A DNA stretch of 64,000 bases from Caprella mutica (lineage: Eukaryota > Arthropoda > Malacostraca > Amphipoda > Caprellidae). Both the position numbers and the translations under genes were made by a program. The stretch spans positions 39,349 through 103,348 of the forward strand of contig CANNZV010002332.1 in NCBI GenBank assembly GCA_947561585.1, read 5' to 3'. Positions 36,742 through 48,000 of the stretch are shown here, piece by piece; positions within the stretch are counted from its first letter, which is position 1, and each line of letters begins with the position of its first letter. Below the pieces are notes generated by a model, which saw only the letters and a list, made by a program, of their open reading frames with translations, searched no databases and was not told the DNA's origin.

Positions 36742-38334
36742 GGTCCTGTAATACCTACAGTGTCATGTAATACCTACAGTGTCATGTAACACTTACAGTG
36801 TCATGTAACACCTACAGTGTCCTGTAACACCTACAGTGTCCTGTAACACCTACAGTGTGCTGTAACACCTACAGTGTCCTGTAACACCTGCAGTGTCCTG
36901 TAACACCTACAGTGTCCTGTAACACCTACAGTGTCCTGTAACACCTACAGTGTCCTGTAACACCTACAGTGTCCTGTAACACCTACAGTGTCCTGTAACA
37001 CCTACAGTGTCCTGTAACACCTACAGTGTCCTGTAACACCTACAGTGTCCTGTAACACCTACAGTGTCCTGTAACACTACAGTGTCCTGTAACACCTACA
37101 GTGTCCTGTAACACCTACAGTGTCCTGTAACACCTACAGTGTCCTGTAACACCTACAGTGTCCTGTAACACCTACAGTGTCCTGTAATACCTACAGTGTC
37201 CTGTAACACCTACAGTGTCCTGTAACACCTACAGTGTCTTGTAACACCTACAGTGTCCTGTAACACCTACAGTGTCCTGTAACACCTACAGTGTGCTGTA
37301 ACACCTACAGTGTCCTGTAACACCTGCAGTGTCCTGTAACACCTACAGTGTCCTGTAACACCTACAGTGTCCTGTAACACCTACAGTGTCCTGTAACACC
37401 TACAGTGTCCTGTAACACCTACAGTGTCCTGTAACACCTACAGTGTCCTGTAACACTACAGTGTCCTGTAACACCTACAGTGTCCTGTAACACCTACAGT
37501 GTCCTGTAACACCTACAGTGTCCTGTAACACCTACAGTGTCCTGTAACACTACAGTGTCCTGTAACACCTACAGTGTCCTGTAACACCTACAGTGTCCTG
37601 TAACACCTACAGTGTCCTGTAACACTCGCAGTGTCCTGTAACACCTACAGTGTCCTGTAACACCTACAGTGTCCTGTAACACCTACAGTGTCCTGTAACA
37701 CCTATAGTGTCCTGTAACACCTACAGTGTCCTGTAACACCTACAGTGTGCTGTAACACCTACAGTGTCCTGTAACACCTGCAGTGTCCTGTAACACCTAC
37801 AGTGTCCTGTAACACCTACAGTGTCCTGTAACACCTACAGTGTCCTGTAACACCTACAGTGTCCTGTAACACCTACAGTGTCCTGTAACACTACAGTGTC
37901 CTGTAACACCTACAGTGTCCTGTAACACCCACAGTGTCCTGTAACACCTACAGTGTCCTGTAACACCTACAGTGTCCTGTAACACTACAGTGTCCTGTAA
38001 CACCTACAGTGTCCTGTAACACCTACAGTGTCCTGTAACACCTACAGTGTCCTGTAACACTCGCAGTGTCCTGTAACACCTACAGTGTCCTGTACACCAG
38101 TGTCCTGTAACACCTACAGTGTCCTGTAACACCTACAGTGTCCTGTAACACTACAGTGTCCTGTAACACCTACAGTGTCCTGTAACACCTACAGTGTCCT
38201 GTAACACCTACAGTGTCCTGTAACACTCGCAGTGTCCTGTAACACCTACAGTGTCCTGTAACACCTACAGTGTCCTGTAACACCTGCAGTGTCCTGTAAC
38301 ACCTACAGTGTCCTGTAACACCTACAGTGTCCTA
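36742..38334. repeat. 19-bp minisatellite (CACCTACAGTGTCCTGTAA), about 84 copies
   Basis: Highly uniform, with 18-bp variants (CACTACAG), CACTCGCAG variants and a few GTGC/GTCA units. Blocks of variants repeat in order (compare 36850-37090 with 37270-37460 and 37745-37900), showing block duplication. Each unit contains ACACCTACAGTGT, a short hairpin. Confidence 0.97.
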
Positions 38335-39890
38335 TACCATATTGAAAACACATTGTAAGAATGTAACAAGCCTATCATTTCTATTTGTTACTTGGAATTA
38401 TTTGTCTCCGCAGGTATTTAATCACATTAAGAACTGATGTAAATGGCACATATAATTTTTTTATATTATTTTTAATTGCATCTTTTGTTTACTGAAACTT
38501 TCTATCATCAATTCCAAATGTTCTCTCCACAGAGAATATATTTTAATTATCATGTTTCTATGCGTTCTTATCTATAACTTATTGGAATTAAATCGGATAA
38601 ATAATACTCTAGACCAGTGTTTCTTAAAATGTAGGTAAATTACTCTAAACAGGGCAATGTTAATATTTAGCAGAGTAACGGGGTAATTTTAGTTTATTTT
38701 TTTCATTTTCCACTACCTAGCTCGTTACGCTACTCACTTTCCTGCAATATTTTCACTCTTTATTTTATTGAAGTACAGCCACTTAGTATTATTCATTATT
38801 ATTTATTACATTAACAGATTATTACTAGTACTTTTTATCTTTTCGTATTCCAAGAAAATTGGTAGAGGGTAATGAAATTATTTAAGTGAATAACGTGAGA
38901 AGAAACTGACCAAAGTTTAGGAAACAGTATTTGAACTAGCTATTGAATTTCAAATTGATTGAAATAAATTGACATTTTTTAAATTTAAATTCCTCTCTTA
39001 CTAACTGTAAATGATTCAAATTAATATTATTTCAAGGAAATAGAAAAGAATATACATAATAAATGTGTAAATACAGGTTTACCTATGTATCTATATCTGA
39101 AAGTAAAACTAAATGACGGTTTAGGATTTAGTTCCCTAATTTAATGAAATATATTCAAATGTAAAATATGAAAGCATTACTATTAAGTAATATTTATGAT
39201 GTGATGTATAGTAGTAATTCGATACTCAAAGGAATGTAATCGAATTCCGTTTCCATTTGGCATTTATTAACTTATACCAAATTAGGATTATCCTGAGCCA
39301 CAAAACCTGAAAATGAAGTGTTCATGGAAAATAAATTTATCTGTTTCATCAGTATTTAAAGCAGATAGGTAAAAGACCCTAATTGTCTGTTATTTCTCAC
39401 TAAACTTCCAAAAATATATATACAAATTAAAATGTTAAAAAGCACTCTTTCACTTACAGTAGCTACTTGTAATCCTAAACAATTTCAAAAGTGTGGCTTA
39501 GAATTCCTCCCTCCACCGAAAGCGTCATATATACTACATCCTAATATTGAAAATCATTTATTTCGATAATCAAAATTTATATGATAAATAAAAATACGAT
39601 ATAAATTATCCGGTGATATATGATTCCTTAAAAAAAATTTTAATGTCCCGTTGTATGAAATTGCAAAAAGTTTCTCATGAAAGAAAATTAATCTGTTCGG
39701 AGCACCAATAGAAGAGTATTATTAGTTAATAAGTAGATAATAACTATTGATCATATTTATTGATTAAACTGAAACTATTGATTATATCAATCTAAATAAA
39801 TTAAAACTGCAAATTAAGATGGAAATCCAATGCTTACCACCACCTTCAGAATACTTATAGATGGATTAATTACAGACGGTAGGTACTGTG
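38335..39890. other. Intergenic sequence upstream of the Mhc promoter, nothing supported
   Basis: AT-rich; no gene, RNA or element recognised. Distal muscle enhancers could lie here but no motif cluster is claimed. Confidence 0.45.
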
Positions 39891-40245
39891 TGCAAGAAGT
39901 AGAGGTTTCGACCTACATGCCTCCTTTCAGTGGTTGCCAATAGATGGCACTCCCCCCGCCCTCTGTGGCGCACATTGGAGAATCCCCTCGCGAAGAATTT
40001 GGCTACTGTCACCGCTGACTCCCTAAAAGGTAGGCCAAAGTGCGTCACTACAAAACTAGATATCTTAGCCAACTTCCTACCCAGACTCAATTGTGATTGG
40101 TTGAAAGAATGAAAGAGGGACGTAACCCGCATATTACTGACCAATCACAATACATCTAAGAAAAGTGATGACTGTTCTGAAAGAATAACGGAGATCACAT
40201 TGCAAGGGTTTATAAAGCTCGGCAAGACGAGATTTGGGACAGAAC
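39890..40245 (+). promoter_or_regulatory. Candidate Mhc promoter
   Basis: A local G+C-richer block in AT-rich surroundings with TATAAA at 40211-40216, inverted CCAAT boxes (TGATTGGTTG at about 40096, GACCAATCAC at about 40139) and a CTCF-like CCAATAGATGGCAC at 39937-39950. It lies 1.2 kb upstream of the exon carrying the Mhc ATG, fitting the noncoding first exon known for insect Mhc. Transcription start near 40241 is inferred from the TATA position. Confidence 0.5.
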
Positions 40246-40256
40246 AGCTTTCGATA
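40241..40256 (+). other. Candidate noncoding first exon of Mhc
   Basis: Sequence from the inferred start to donor GTAAGTG at 40257. It is very short if the start is right, so the exon may begin further upstream. The next acceptor is at 41478. Confidence 0.35.
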
Positions 40257-41478
40257 GTAAGTGAACTAGACCTAAGTGTACTGCTCAGTATTGTGAATGT
40301 GCTATGTTACAACCTGACAAAGTGGCCCCTTGAAAACTGTGATAGTTTGAAAACTTCATATATCCGCTCTCTTCACTGCAATAGTGTGTTTCATCTTCTG
40401 AAAATCTTACAACTTGCTCCTCTTGCATGTCTTCAAAATAAAGTTTTCATTGACTGAAATGCCATTGCAGTGCAGAGCCTTTATATGATAAGTGATATTT
40501 GTAGAATTGAAATCAAAGTCTTTTGTTTCAGTTTAAAATAAAAGACCAATTGCTTTTCTATTGGATTTTCTAATGAAACTTATCAATAATTGATATTATG
40601 TAAATTAAATATTTCAAGAAAACTTTAACGATTCTCATCGATACATAATTTAAAGTTAAAGAATACAACAATATCAAAAGACTTTGTTTGCGTATGACTG
40701 CTATGGAATAATTGCATACTTAAATGTAACTATAAATTCGTTGCATTCATCGAACAATTACAGGTTGCTATTCAAATTCCAAGTTATAAAGTTTTAAACG
40801 AAATACCTATTCAAAATGTAAAAAGTTTCAAATTAAATACCTATTCAAAATGAAAAATGTTTCAAATTAAATACCTATTCGAAATGTAAAAAGTTTCAAA
40901 TTAAATTCTGCCTCTAATGTAACTTTCTTAATAGTTCGATGATTTGGAAGTAACGTGGCTGCTCAAGTCAAGTAAATGTTGAACACACCCAGTTTATTAT
41001 TAGAGCTAGCTAAAGGTGTCGTGGGTGTAGAGGTGGTCAAGTTAGGTGTTCTGTTTCAGTTGTGACAGAGTACGGTTGTTAGAATTGGTGGTGCATGGTA
41101 AAAAAAACATTTATGAACAACTTGTCTCTTTAATCTTATTTAATCTCTTTGAATTGACGAAGAATCTATGATTCTATATTTTAATTCTCAAACTGTTCGT
41201 TATTTCATTTTTCACGGATTGCTTTTTGCGCATTTTAATAATAAATTGAACGATGCAAAATGAATGATTTAAGTTAATTTAAAAATTATCATTTTGAATG
41301 TAATAGTGAAAGGAAAAAAAATTCTGGGATACAATTGTTCAAGAATGAGTTTTTCGCGGGTTCATAATGAATTTTTTTTTAATATTCTTAACTCTTAAAC
41401 GCTCTTGCAAATAGCAATATAGAATGAATTATGCATAACACAAATGCGATTGTTAATGAGTTTCTTTTTTTATTTCAG
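40257..41478. other. Mhc intron 1
   Basis: 1.2 kb, AT-rich, containing a 34-bp tandem repeat at 40801-40905. No coding frame supported. Confidence 0.4.
40801..40905. repeat. 34-bp tandem repeat, three copies
   Basis: AAATACCTATTCAAAATGTA then AAAAGTTTCAAATT repeated three times with small changes, inside Mhc intron 1. Confidence 0.9.
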
Positions 41479-42071
41479 AAGGTCCAGTGCTGCTGTTCTG
41501 GCGTTATTTGTGTCTGACTTATAAGAACTTTCACGAGTGTAAGTACTCACCACCGCCATGCCTGGCCATATTTCTCTCAAGAGCTCAGGACCCGATCCGG
41601 ATCCCACCGAATTCTTGTACGTTTCTCTCGAGCAGAAGAGAATCGATTCAAGCAAGCCTTACGATGGTAAGAAGGCTTGCTGGGTCCCCTGCGAAAAGGA
41701 TGGTTTCGTCCAGGGCGAGATCCAGGGAACCAAGGGTGACCTCGTCACCGTTCAGATCCCCGGAGGTGAGACCAAGAACTTCAAGAAGGACTTGGTTGCT
41801 CAAGTCAACCCCCCCAAATTCGAAAAGTGCGAGGACATGTCCAACTTGACTTACCTCAACGACGCTTCCGTACTGTACAACTTGAAGTCTCGTTACGTCA
41901 ACAAGCTCATCTACACCTACTCTGGTCTTTTCTGCGTCGCTATCAACCCATACAAGCGTTACCCAATTTACACCGCCCGTACCACCAAGATCTACATTGG
42001 AAAGAGGCGTAATGAAGTTCCTCCCCATATTTTCGCCATTTCCGATGGTGCTTACATGGACATGTTGCAGA
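41479..42071 (+). CDS. Mhc: Mhc exon 2: 5' UTR end, ATG and N-terminal domain
   Basis: Acceptor TTATTTCAG; ATG at 41558 in context CACCGCCATG. Starts [20 protein letters not shown] and runs through [12 protein letters not shown] to [16 protein letters not shown]. The single exon covers what Drosophila divides with an alternative exon 3. Donor GTAAGT. A perfect but probably unused GTAAGT lies in the UTR at 41539. Confidence 0.95.
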
Positions 42072-45000
42072 GTAAGTATGCTAATAACTTGTAGATATTT
42101 GGTATACATTTTTCAATAATTGCTCACAACATTAAAGTAATAAAAAAGGTATTTTTCTCTTATTTAAATCTATAATAACGACATCTCTATTGAGGTGAAT
42201 TAGTCCTCTGGCAAACTGCCAGTTACCGTTAGAATGTAGACTGTTAGATTCTCTTGGTGGCTCCATCTATTTTTAGAACTCCTAGTCGTGTAACAGTTAG
42301 CCACGTAAAATAATGGATTACATATTTTCTTCAAATTTGTTATGTATTTTACTTTTCTCAATTTTCAACAGCCCACGAGAACCAGTCTATGCTTATCACT
42401 GGTGAGTCTGGTGCCGGTAAGACAGAGAACACAAAGAAGGTAATTGCTTACTTCGCCAACGTTGCTGTCAGCCCCAAGAAGAAGGGAGAAGAAGTTTCCC
42501 AGAAGCAGTCCCTTGAGGAACAGATTGTCCAGACCAACCCCGTACTTGAGGCCTACGGTAATGCCAAGACCGTCCGTAACGACAACTCTTCCCGTTTCGT
42601 AAGTACAACAAATCTCCTCCCTAGATATGCATATTGTACAAGATACTATTAATATAAATATAGGTTTTCCAGATAGTGTATATTGGAAATCATTTCGATT
42701 ATAGTCGGTCTGCAAACTCTATCTAACACATATAACTAATATCTGTGTTATCCAACAGGGTAAGTTCATCCGTATCCATTTCGGTAACTCTGGCAAGCTG
42801 TCCGGTGCTGATATTGAAACCTACCTGCTTGAGAAGGCTCGTGTCATCTCTCAGCAGACTCTTGAGAGGTCTTACCACATCTTCTACCAGTTGATGTCCG
42901 ATAAGGTCGCCTCTATCAAGCGTAAGTTTAACCATCTATAATTTGAAAATGAAACATTGAAATAAAAAATGAAAAATATGAAACTAGAACAAGCACCCCT
43001 CCTTTGTTCTTCCTTGTTCCCAAAGTCTTTGGACACAATCCATGAAAATATTTTTCCCTACTTCATTAACCAATTTTCTCTACATGTTTTGTAAATTTGT
43101 TAGTAGTGAATTTGGAACCAAAATAAATATATAAAATTTATTTCCAATATGATCTACTTCTTCCATTAATAAATATCTATATATATTCTTACTCTTTTAA
43201 CACACAAAAGACTGCGTAATTTAAATACCAATTGTTTGTATTATTTGGGTAATCAAATTGCCATACTTTATATTAACGAAATCTTCTCTTTACGCATGCA
43301 GCAATTTGTTTCCTTTCCAACGATATCCATGACTACCATTTCGTTAGTCAAGGTAAAATTACGGTAGCTTCTATTGATGATGCCGAAGAGATGGAGTTCA
43401 CCGATGTAAGTCCTGGACTAACTTCATTGTAACGAAAGCAAACAAACAAAAAGCTTTTGCTTCTTGTAGATCGCAGTACAATTATCAGTGTCGTAACTGA
43501 CAAATAGTTTTCTCTACTAATCCAAACCAGCGCTCTATTGTCTAATGATAGAAACAGCTGTTTTCTTACTAATTCACTTTCTCTTTTAAAATGTTAATGA
43601 ATTTAACCCCGTTTAACAGTACTACTCCTTTCCTCTTTAAACAAACTTAGTTCTACAATTTGTTTATGGTATTAGAGCTTTTCTTTTTTGTTCCGCTTCA
43701 ATAGCTTCCTGCCACCTCAGCAATGATATCTACGATTATCATTACGTATCACAGGGTAAAATTACTGTCGCTTCTATTGATGATGCTGAAGAGATGGAAT
43801 ACACAGATGTAAGTCTAATGATTGTAGGAGGAGATGAAAATTTCTTCTCATCTTTTTACCATTTGAATGTGAAGCGACAATTTATTTTCATGCAATTCGA
43901 ACGTTATGTTTTGTTTTCTCTTTATGTTATATTTGTCACTCACAACAGAATAGAGCAGATAGAATAATTTCAATGACCATATTAACATTTTGGTTTGTAT
44001 AATGCTCACGCGTTTGCAAAAAAAACTATAGCCTTAATCTTAGATAGATCTTTAGACACTGTGTATCAGTAATGTGAATGAAATATTTGAAATACTTGCA
44101 TTTTAACAATTAAAAATAGACAATCCACGGGAAGTAGTAAAAACTGTGTCAATTTTTACATTATTTAATACGTGTCCCTACTCAACAGACCGCTTTCGAT
44201 ATCTTGAACTTCTCCGCTGAAGAGAAGTCCGATGCCTACAAGGTGACCGCTGCTGTCATGCACTTCGGTGAAATGAAGTTCAAGCAGAGAGGTCGCGAGG
44301 AGCAGGCTGAAGCTGACGGTACCGAGGTAATATAGTATTTCGATGTAAGAAATACCATTTCATAGGCGGTGATGGTTCATATATTTAATTAAATGATTTC
44401 ACTCAAAGGTTGGTGAGACCGTCGGCAAACTCCTCGGAGTTGACGGTATTGATCTCTACAAGAACTTGACCAAGCCCAAGATCAAGGTCGGTAACGAGTT
44501 CGTCACCCAGGGTAGGAACAAGGATCAGGTCTCCTACTCCGTCGGTGCCTTGGCTAAGGCTATGTTCGATCGTCTCTTCAAATGGCTCGTGAAGAAGTGT
44601 AACTTGACCCTCGAAACTGGACTCAAGAGAGCTCACTTCATTGGTGTGCTCGATATTGCTGGTTTCGAAATTTTCGACGTAAGTTACTAATGAAAATACA
44701 CTGTGAATATTGACATATATTCTTGAAATATCTGAAATAATACCTTCTTTCATACTAGTATCTATAAAATAAAATATTATTATTTCTCCCGGTTATCTAT
44801 ATTTTCCCAATCGTTTATTTATTATTGTTCCCCAAAATATATATTATTTCTCGAAGATAATGATTCCATATGTTAATTATAACAGTTCAACGGTTTCGAG
44901 CAAATTTGCATTAACTTCTGTAACGAAAAATTGCAACAATTCTTCAATCACCACATGTTCGTACTTGAACAAGAAGAGTACAAAAAAGAAGGAATCAATT

Positions 45001-48000
45001 GGGTCTTTGTAGATTTTGGTATGGATCTACAGGCCTGTATCGAATTGTTTGAAAAGGTAGATTCCCGAAGTCAGAAAAATATTTCCCCTGTATAAGCTCC
45101 TGCATCGATTCTGAAATTGCCCCCGTCTTTTCTCCAAATTATTATTTCGGTGATGTTTCCGGTCTTTCCAAACGTACTCCTAAAAACTTATGTCGCGCCA
45201 AACTCTTCCCCATGGTTCTCAATGTAGCCCCTCCAATATTAATATATGCGTGTAACTTTTCCCTTTTATTAGTTCAGAGTTTCCATGCGATTATCCCCCC
45301 TCCCCCAAAATATTTGTCATCTGTTTGCACGACATTTCTCGTGCTTTTGATTCTTGAAGCGCTGCAATCGTGGTTCATCTGCAGATCAATCTTATTGGAT
45401 CTAATTGACAACGTTAGAATCTCTCCGGCCTTAATTCGATTACAAAATCACCTAGCGAACGTCAACCCCTTACTTCCTAATATCAAAGATCAATTCTATC
45501 ACCTTATAATAACTTTTTCAGTTTAACGGTTTCGAGCAAATTTGCATTAACTTCTGTAATGAAAAATTGCAACAATTCTTCAACCACCACATGTTCGTAC
45601 TTGAACAAGAAGAGTACAAACGTGAAGGTATTAATTGGACATTTGTCGATTTCGGTATGGATCTCCAAGCCTGTATTGAACTCTTCGAAAAGGTAAAATA
45701 GTGAATTTCATAAAGAAAATTCACGTAGTATGAACCGGAAAGAAAATTCAACAATAATTCTAATTCCGGAGTTTTCCCTCACTGGTTTATCCCCCTATAC
45801 CCTTGTCTTTCGTTCGGGCGAAACTGAATACTTATTCCATGGTTGTCCCTACCCCTATTCTTAGTATATTATCGTTATAAGAGTGACCCATCTTCAATTG
45901 GAATCCACTTCTTTATACGGTTGATACTTCCCTACCTCATCAATGTTTAATAATCTTGTCGTCCGTGTTCCCACCTCCTTCGGAAATAAAACTCTTATGT
46001 CCCCATTATATCTATGTATCTTCTCCCTTTCTGACCAAAATTCAAATCACATCAACGGATTCAGAATTACCTTTCTGACGCTCAAAGTAAGAATGATCTT
46101 AACAAGATTTAAGAAGTTAAAGGAATTTACCATTCCTTTTTCCAGTTTAACGGTTTTGAACAAGTTTGCATTAACTTTTGCAATGAAAAATTGCAACAAT
46201 TCTTCAACCACCACATGTTTGTACTTGAACAAGAAGAGTACAAACGTGAAGGCATTGACTGGGTATTTGTAGATTTTGGTATGGATCTACAGAATTGTAT
46301 TGATCTTTTTGAAAAGGTACAAATGCTATCAATAAAGGAAGTATAATGAGTTACGATGCTGGAACTAATCTAAATAGCAAATTGCATTTAAACTTATTAT
46401 TTTATTCTGTTGAGCTTCAGAATTACTAGGATCTTATTTTCCCTGTGTTCCCGAAACTTTCTATTCTTCCAGTTTTCTACAATTGTTGATCCCATTAAAA
46501 CTTATATATTTGTCCCTGAATGTTTTTGTGTGCTTTTTCTTTAATATTTTAATTCTATCCAGAAATCAACGAGAGGCACACCCCATTACCAATGATTGTT
46601 CAAATTTCACTCCACTCCCCTATATCGTCCCAATACAATATGAATCTGATTACAAAGATTAATCGATAATATTTTCCTTTATTTCGACTGCCCTCATTCC
46701 CACTCAAACATATCCACTAGTTTCCCTATCGTTTTCATTGATAAGATATTGCCCATTCTCTACCCTCATCCCTATGACTTTTGTGTGCTATTGTAACCCC
46801 CCGAAGAACTACATGCCTCCCCATAATTGTTCAACTTTCTAGAAAATCACATACTCATTTTTCGTACTGCTTTGTAAAATTCCAGTTCAACGGATTTGAA
46901 CAACTTTGTATCAATTTCACAAATGAGAAATTGCAACAATTCTTCAACCACCACATGTTCGTACTTGAACAAGAAGAATATAAACGTGAAGGTATTGACT
47001 GGGTCTTTATTGACTTTGGTCTTGATCTTCAGGCTTGTATTGAACTTATTGAAAAGGTAATCAAGTGAATTTATGTCATTTTGTTCATTTAGTAAATCAC
47101 AAAGCAGATCTCACTAACTACAAAATTAGTTCTCTCTATTGTTTTAGGGAAATTACAAATTATGAACATCTTATAAGAACAATATTGAAATAGCTGTAGG
47201 TTTTTCTATTTAACGAGTGTTCTCTCTGATTTGGATAGTTCATATCTTCTTTGCTGAAGGTAATTCTTTGAATGCATGAATAAACTAGATGTTTGTTTTA
47301 AAGCAAACTTTAATGTTACGATCTCAATAAGAAGATACTGAACTTTCCTTTAACCTTTACCTTTTTTAGTTAATTACTAACTATCCTATAGTAAGTAAGT
47401 TATATTGTAGTAAATGCACGCATTGCATGCATTTTATTCTTTTAAAGATATTATATTGAAATAAGCACAGTAAGTAACTTGCTATACGTTCTATTCTCTA
47501 TAGACATATTTACTCATGAAATAAAGATTTAGGTTTGCAATACAATCTCAGTGGCTCTGTCACACAGATGTCTTATATACATTTTTCCACTCCATCAGCC
47601 CCTGGGTATCCTCTCCATCCTTGAAGAAGAGTCTATGTTCCCCAAGGCTACTGATAAGTCCTTCACTGAAAAGTTGAACGCCAACCATCTCGGCAAGTCT
47701 CCTTGCTTCATCAAGCCCAAGCCACCAAAGCCCGGTCAGGTTGAAGCTCACTTCGCCATTTGCCATTACGCCGGTACTGTGTCCTACAATCTCACAGGAT
47801 GGCTCGAGAAGAACAAGGATCCCCTTAACGACACTGTTGTCGACCAGTTCAAGAAGGGTACCAGCGCTCTCGTTGGCACCATTTTCGCTGAACATCCCGG
47901 TCAATCCGGTGGAGATGCTGGTGGTGGAAAGGGTGGTAAGTTGTTTGGAAAATTTAATTGAATAATATTTTGCAATATAGAAACAGAGAAGTTAAGTAAC

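Noticed and set aside
26840..38334. CRISPR array
   Set aside because: Units are contiguous without unique spacers, and the genome is clearly animal (spliced Mhc and ESRP).
39866..40457. Small frames around the Mhc promoter
   Set aside because: Short, mutually overlapping on both strands, and coincident with TATA and CCAAT elements; better explained as promoter and first intron.
45212..46272. Frames of about 100 codons spanning introns between relay exons
   Set aside because: They run across splice sites of well-supported alternative exons and have no similarity outside the relay segment.
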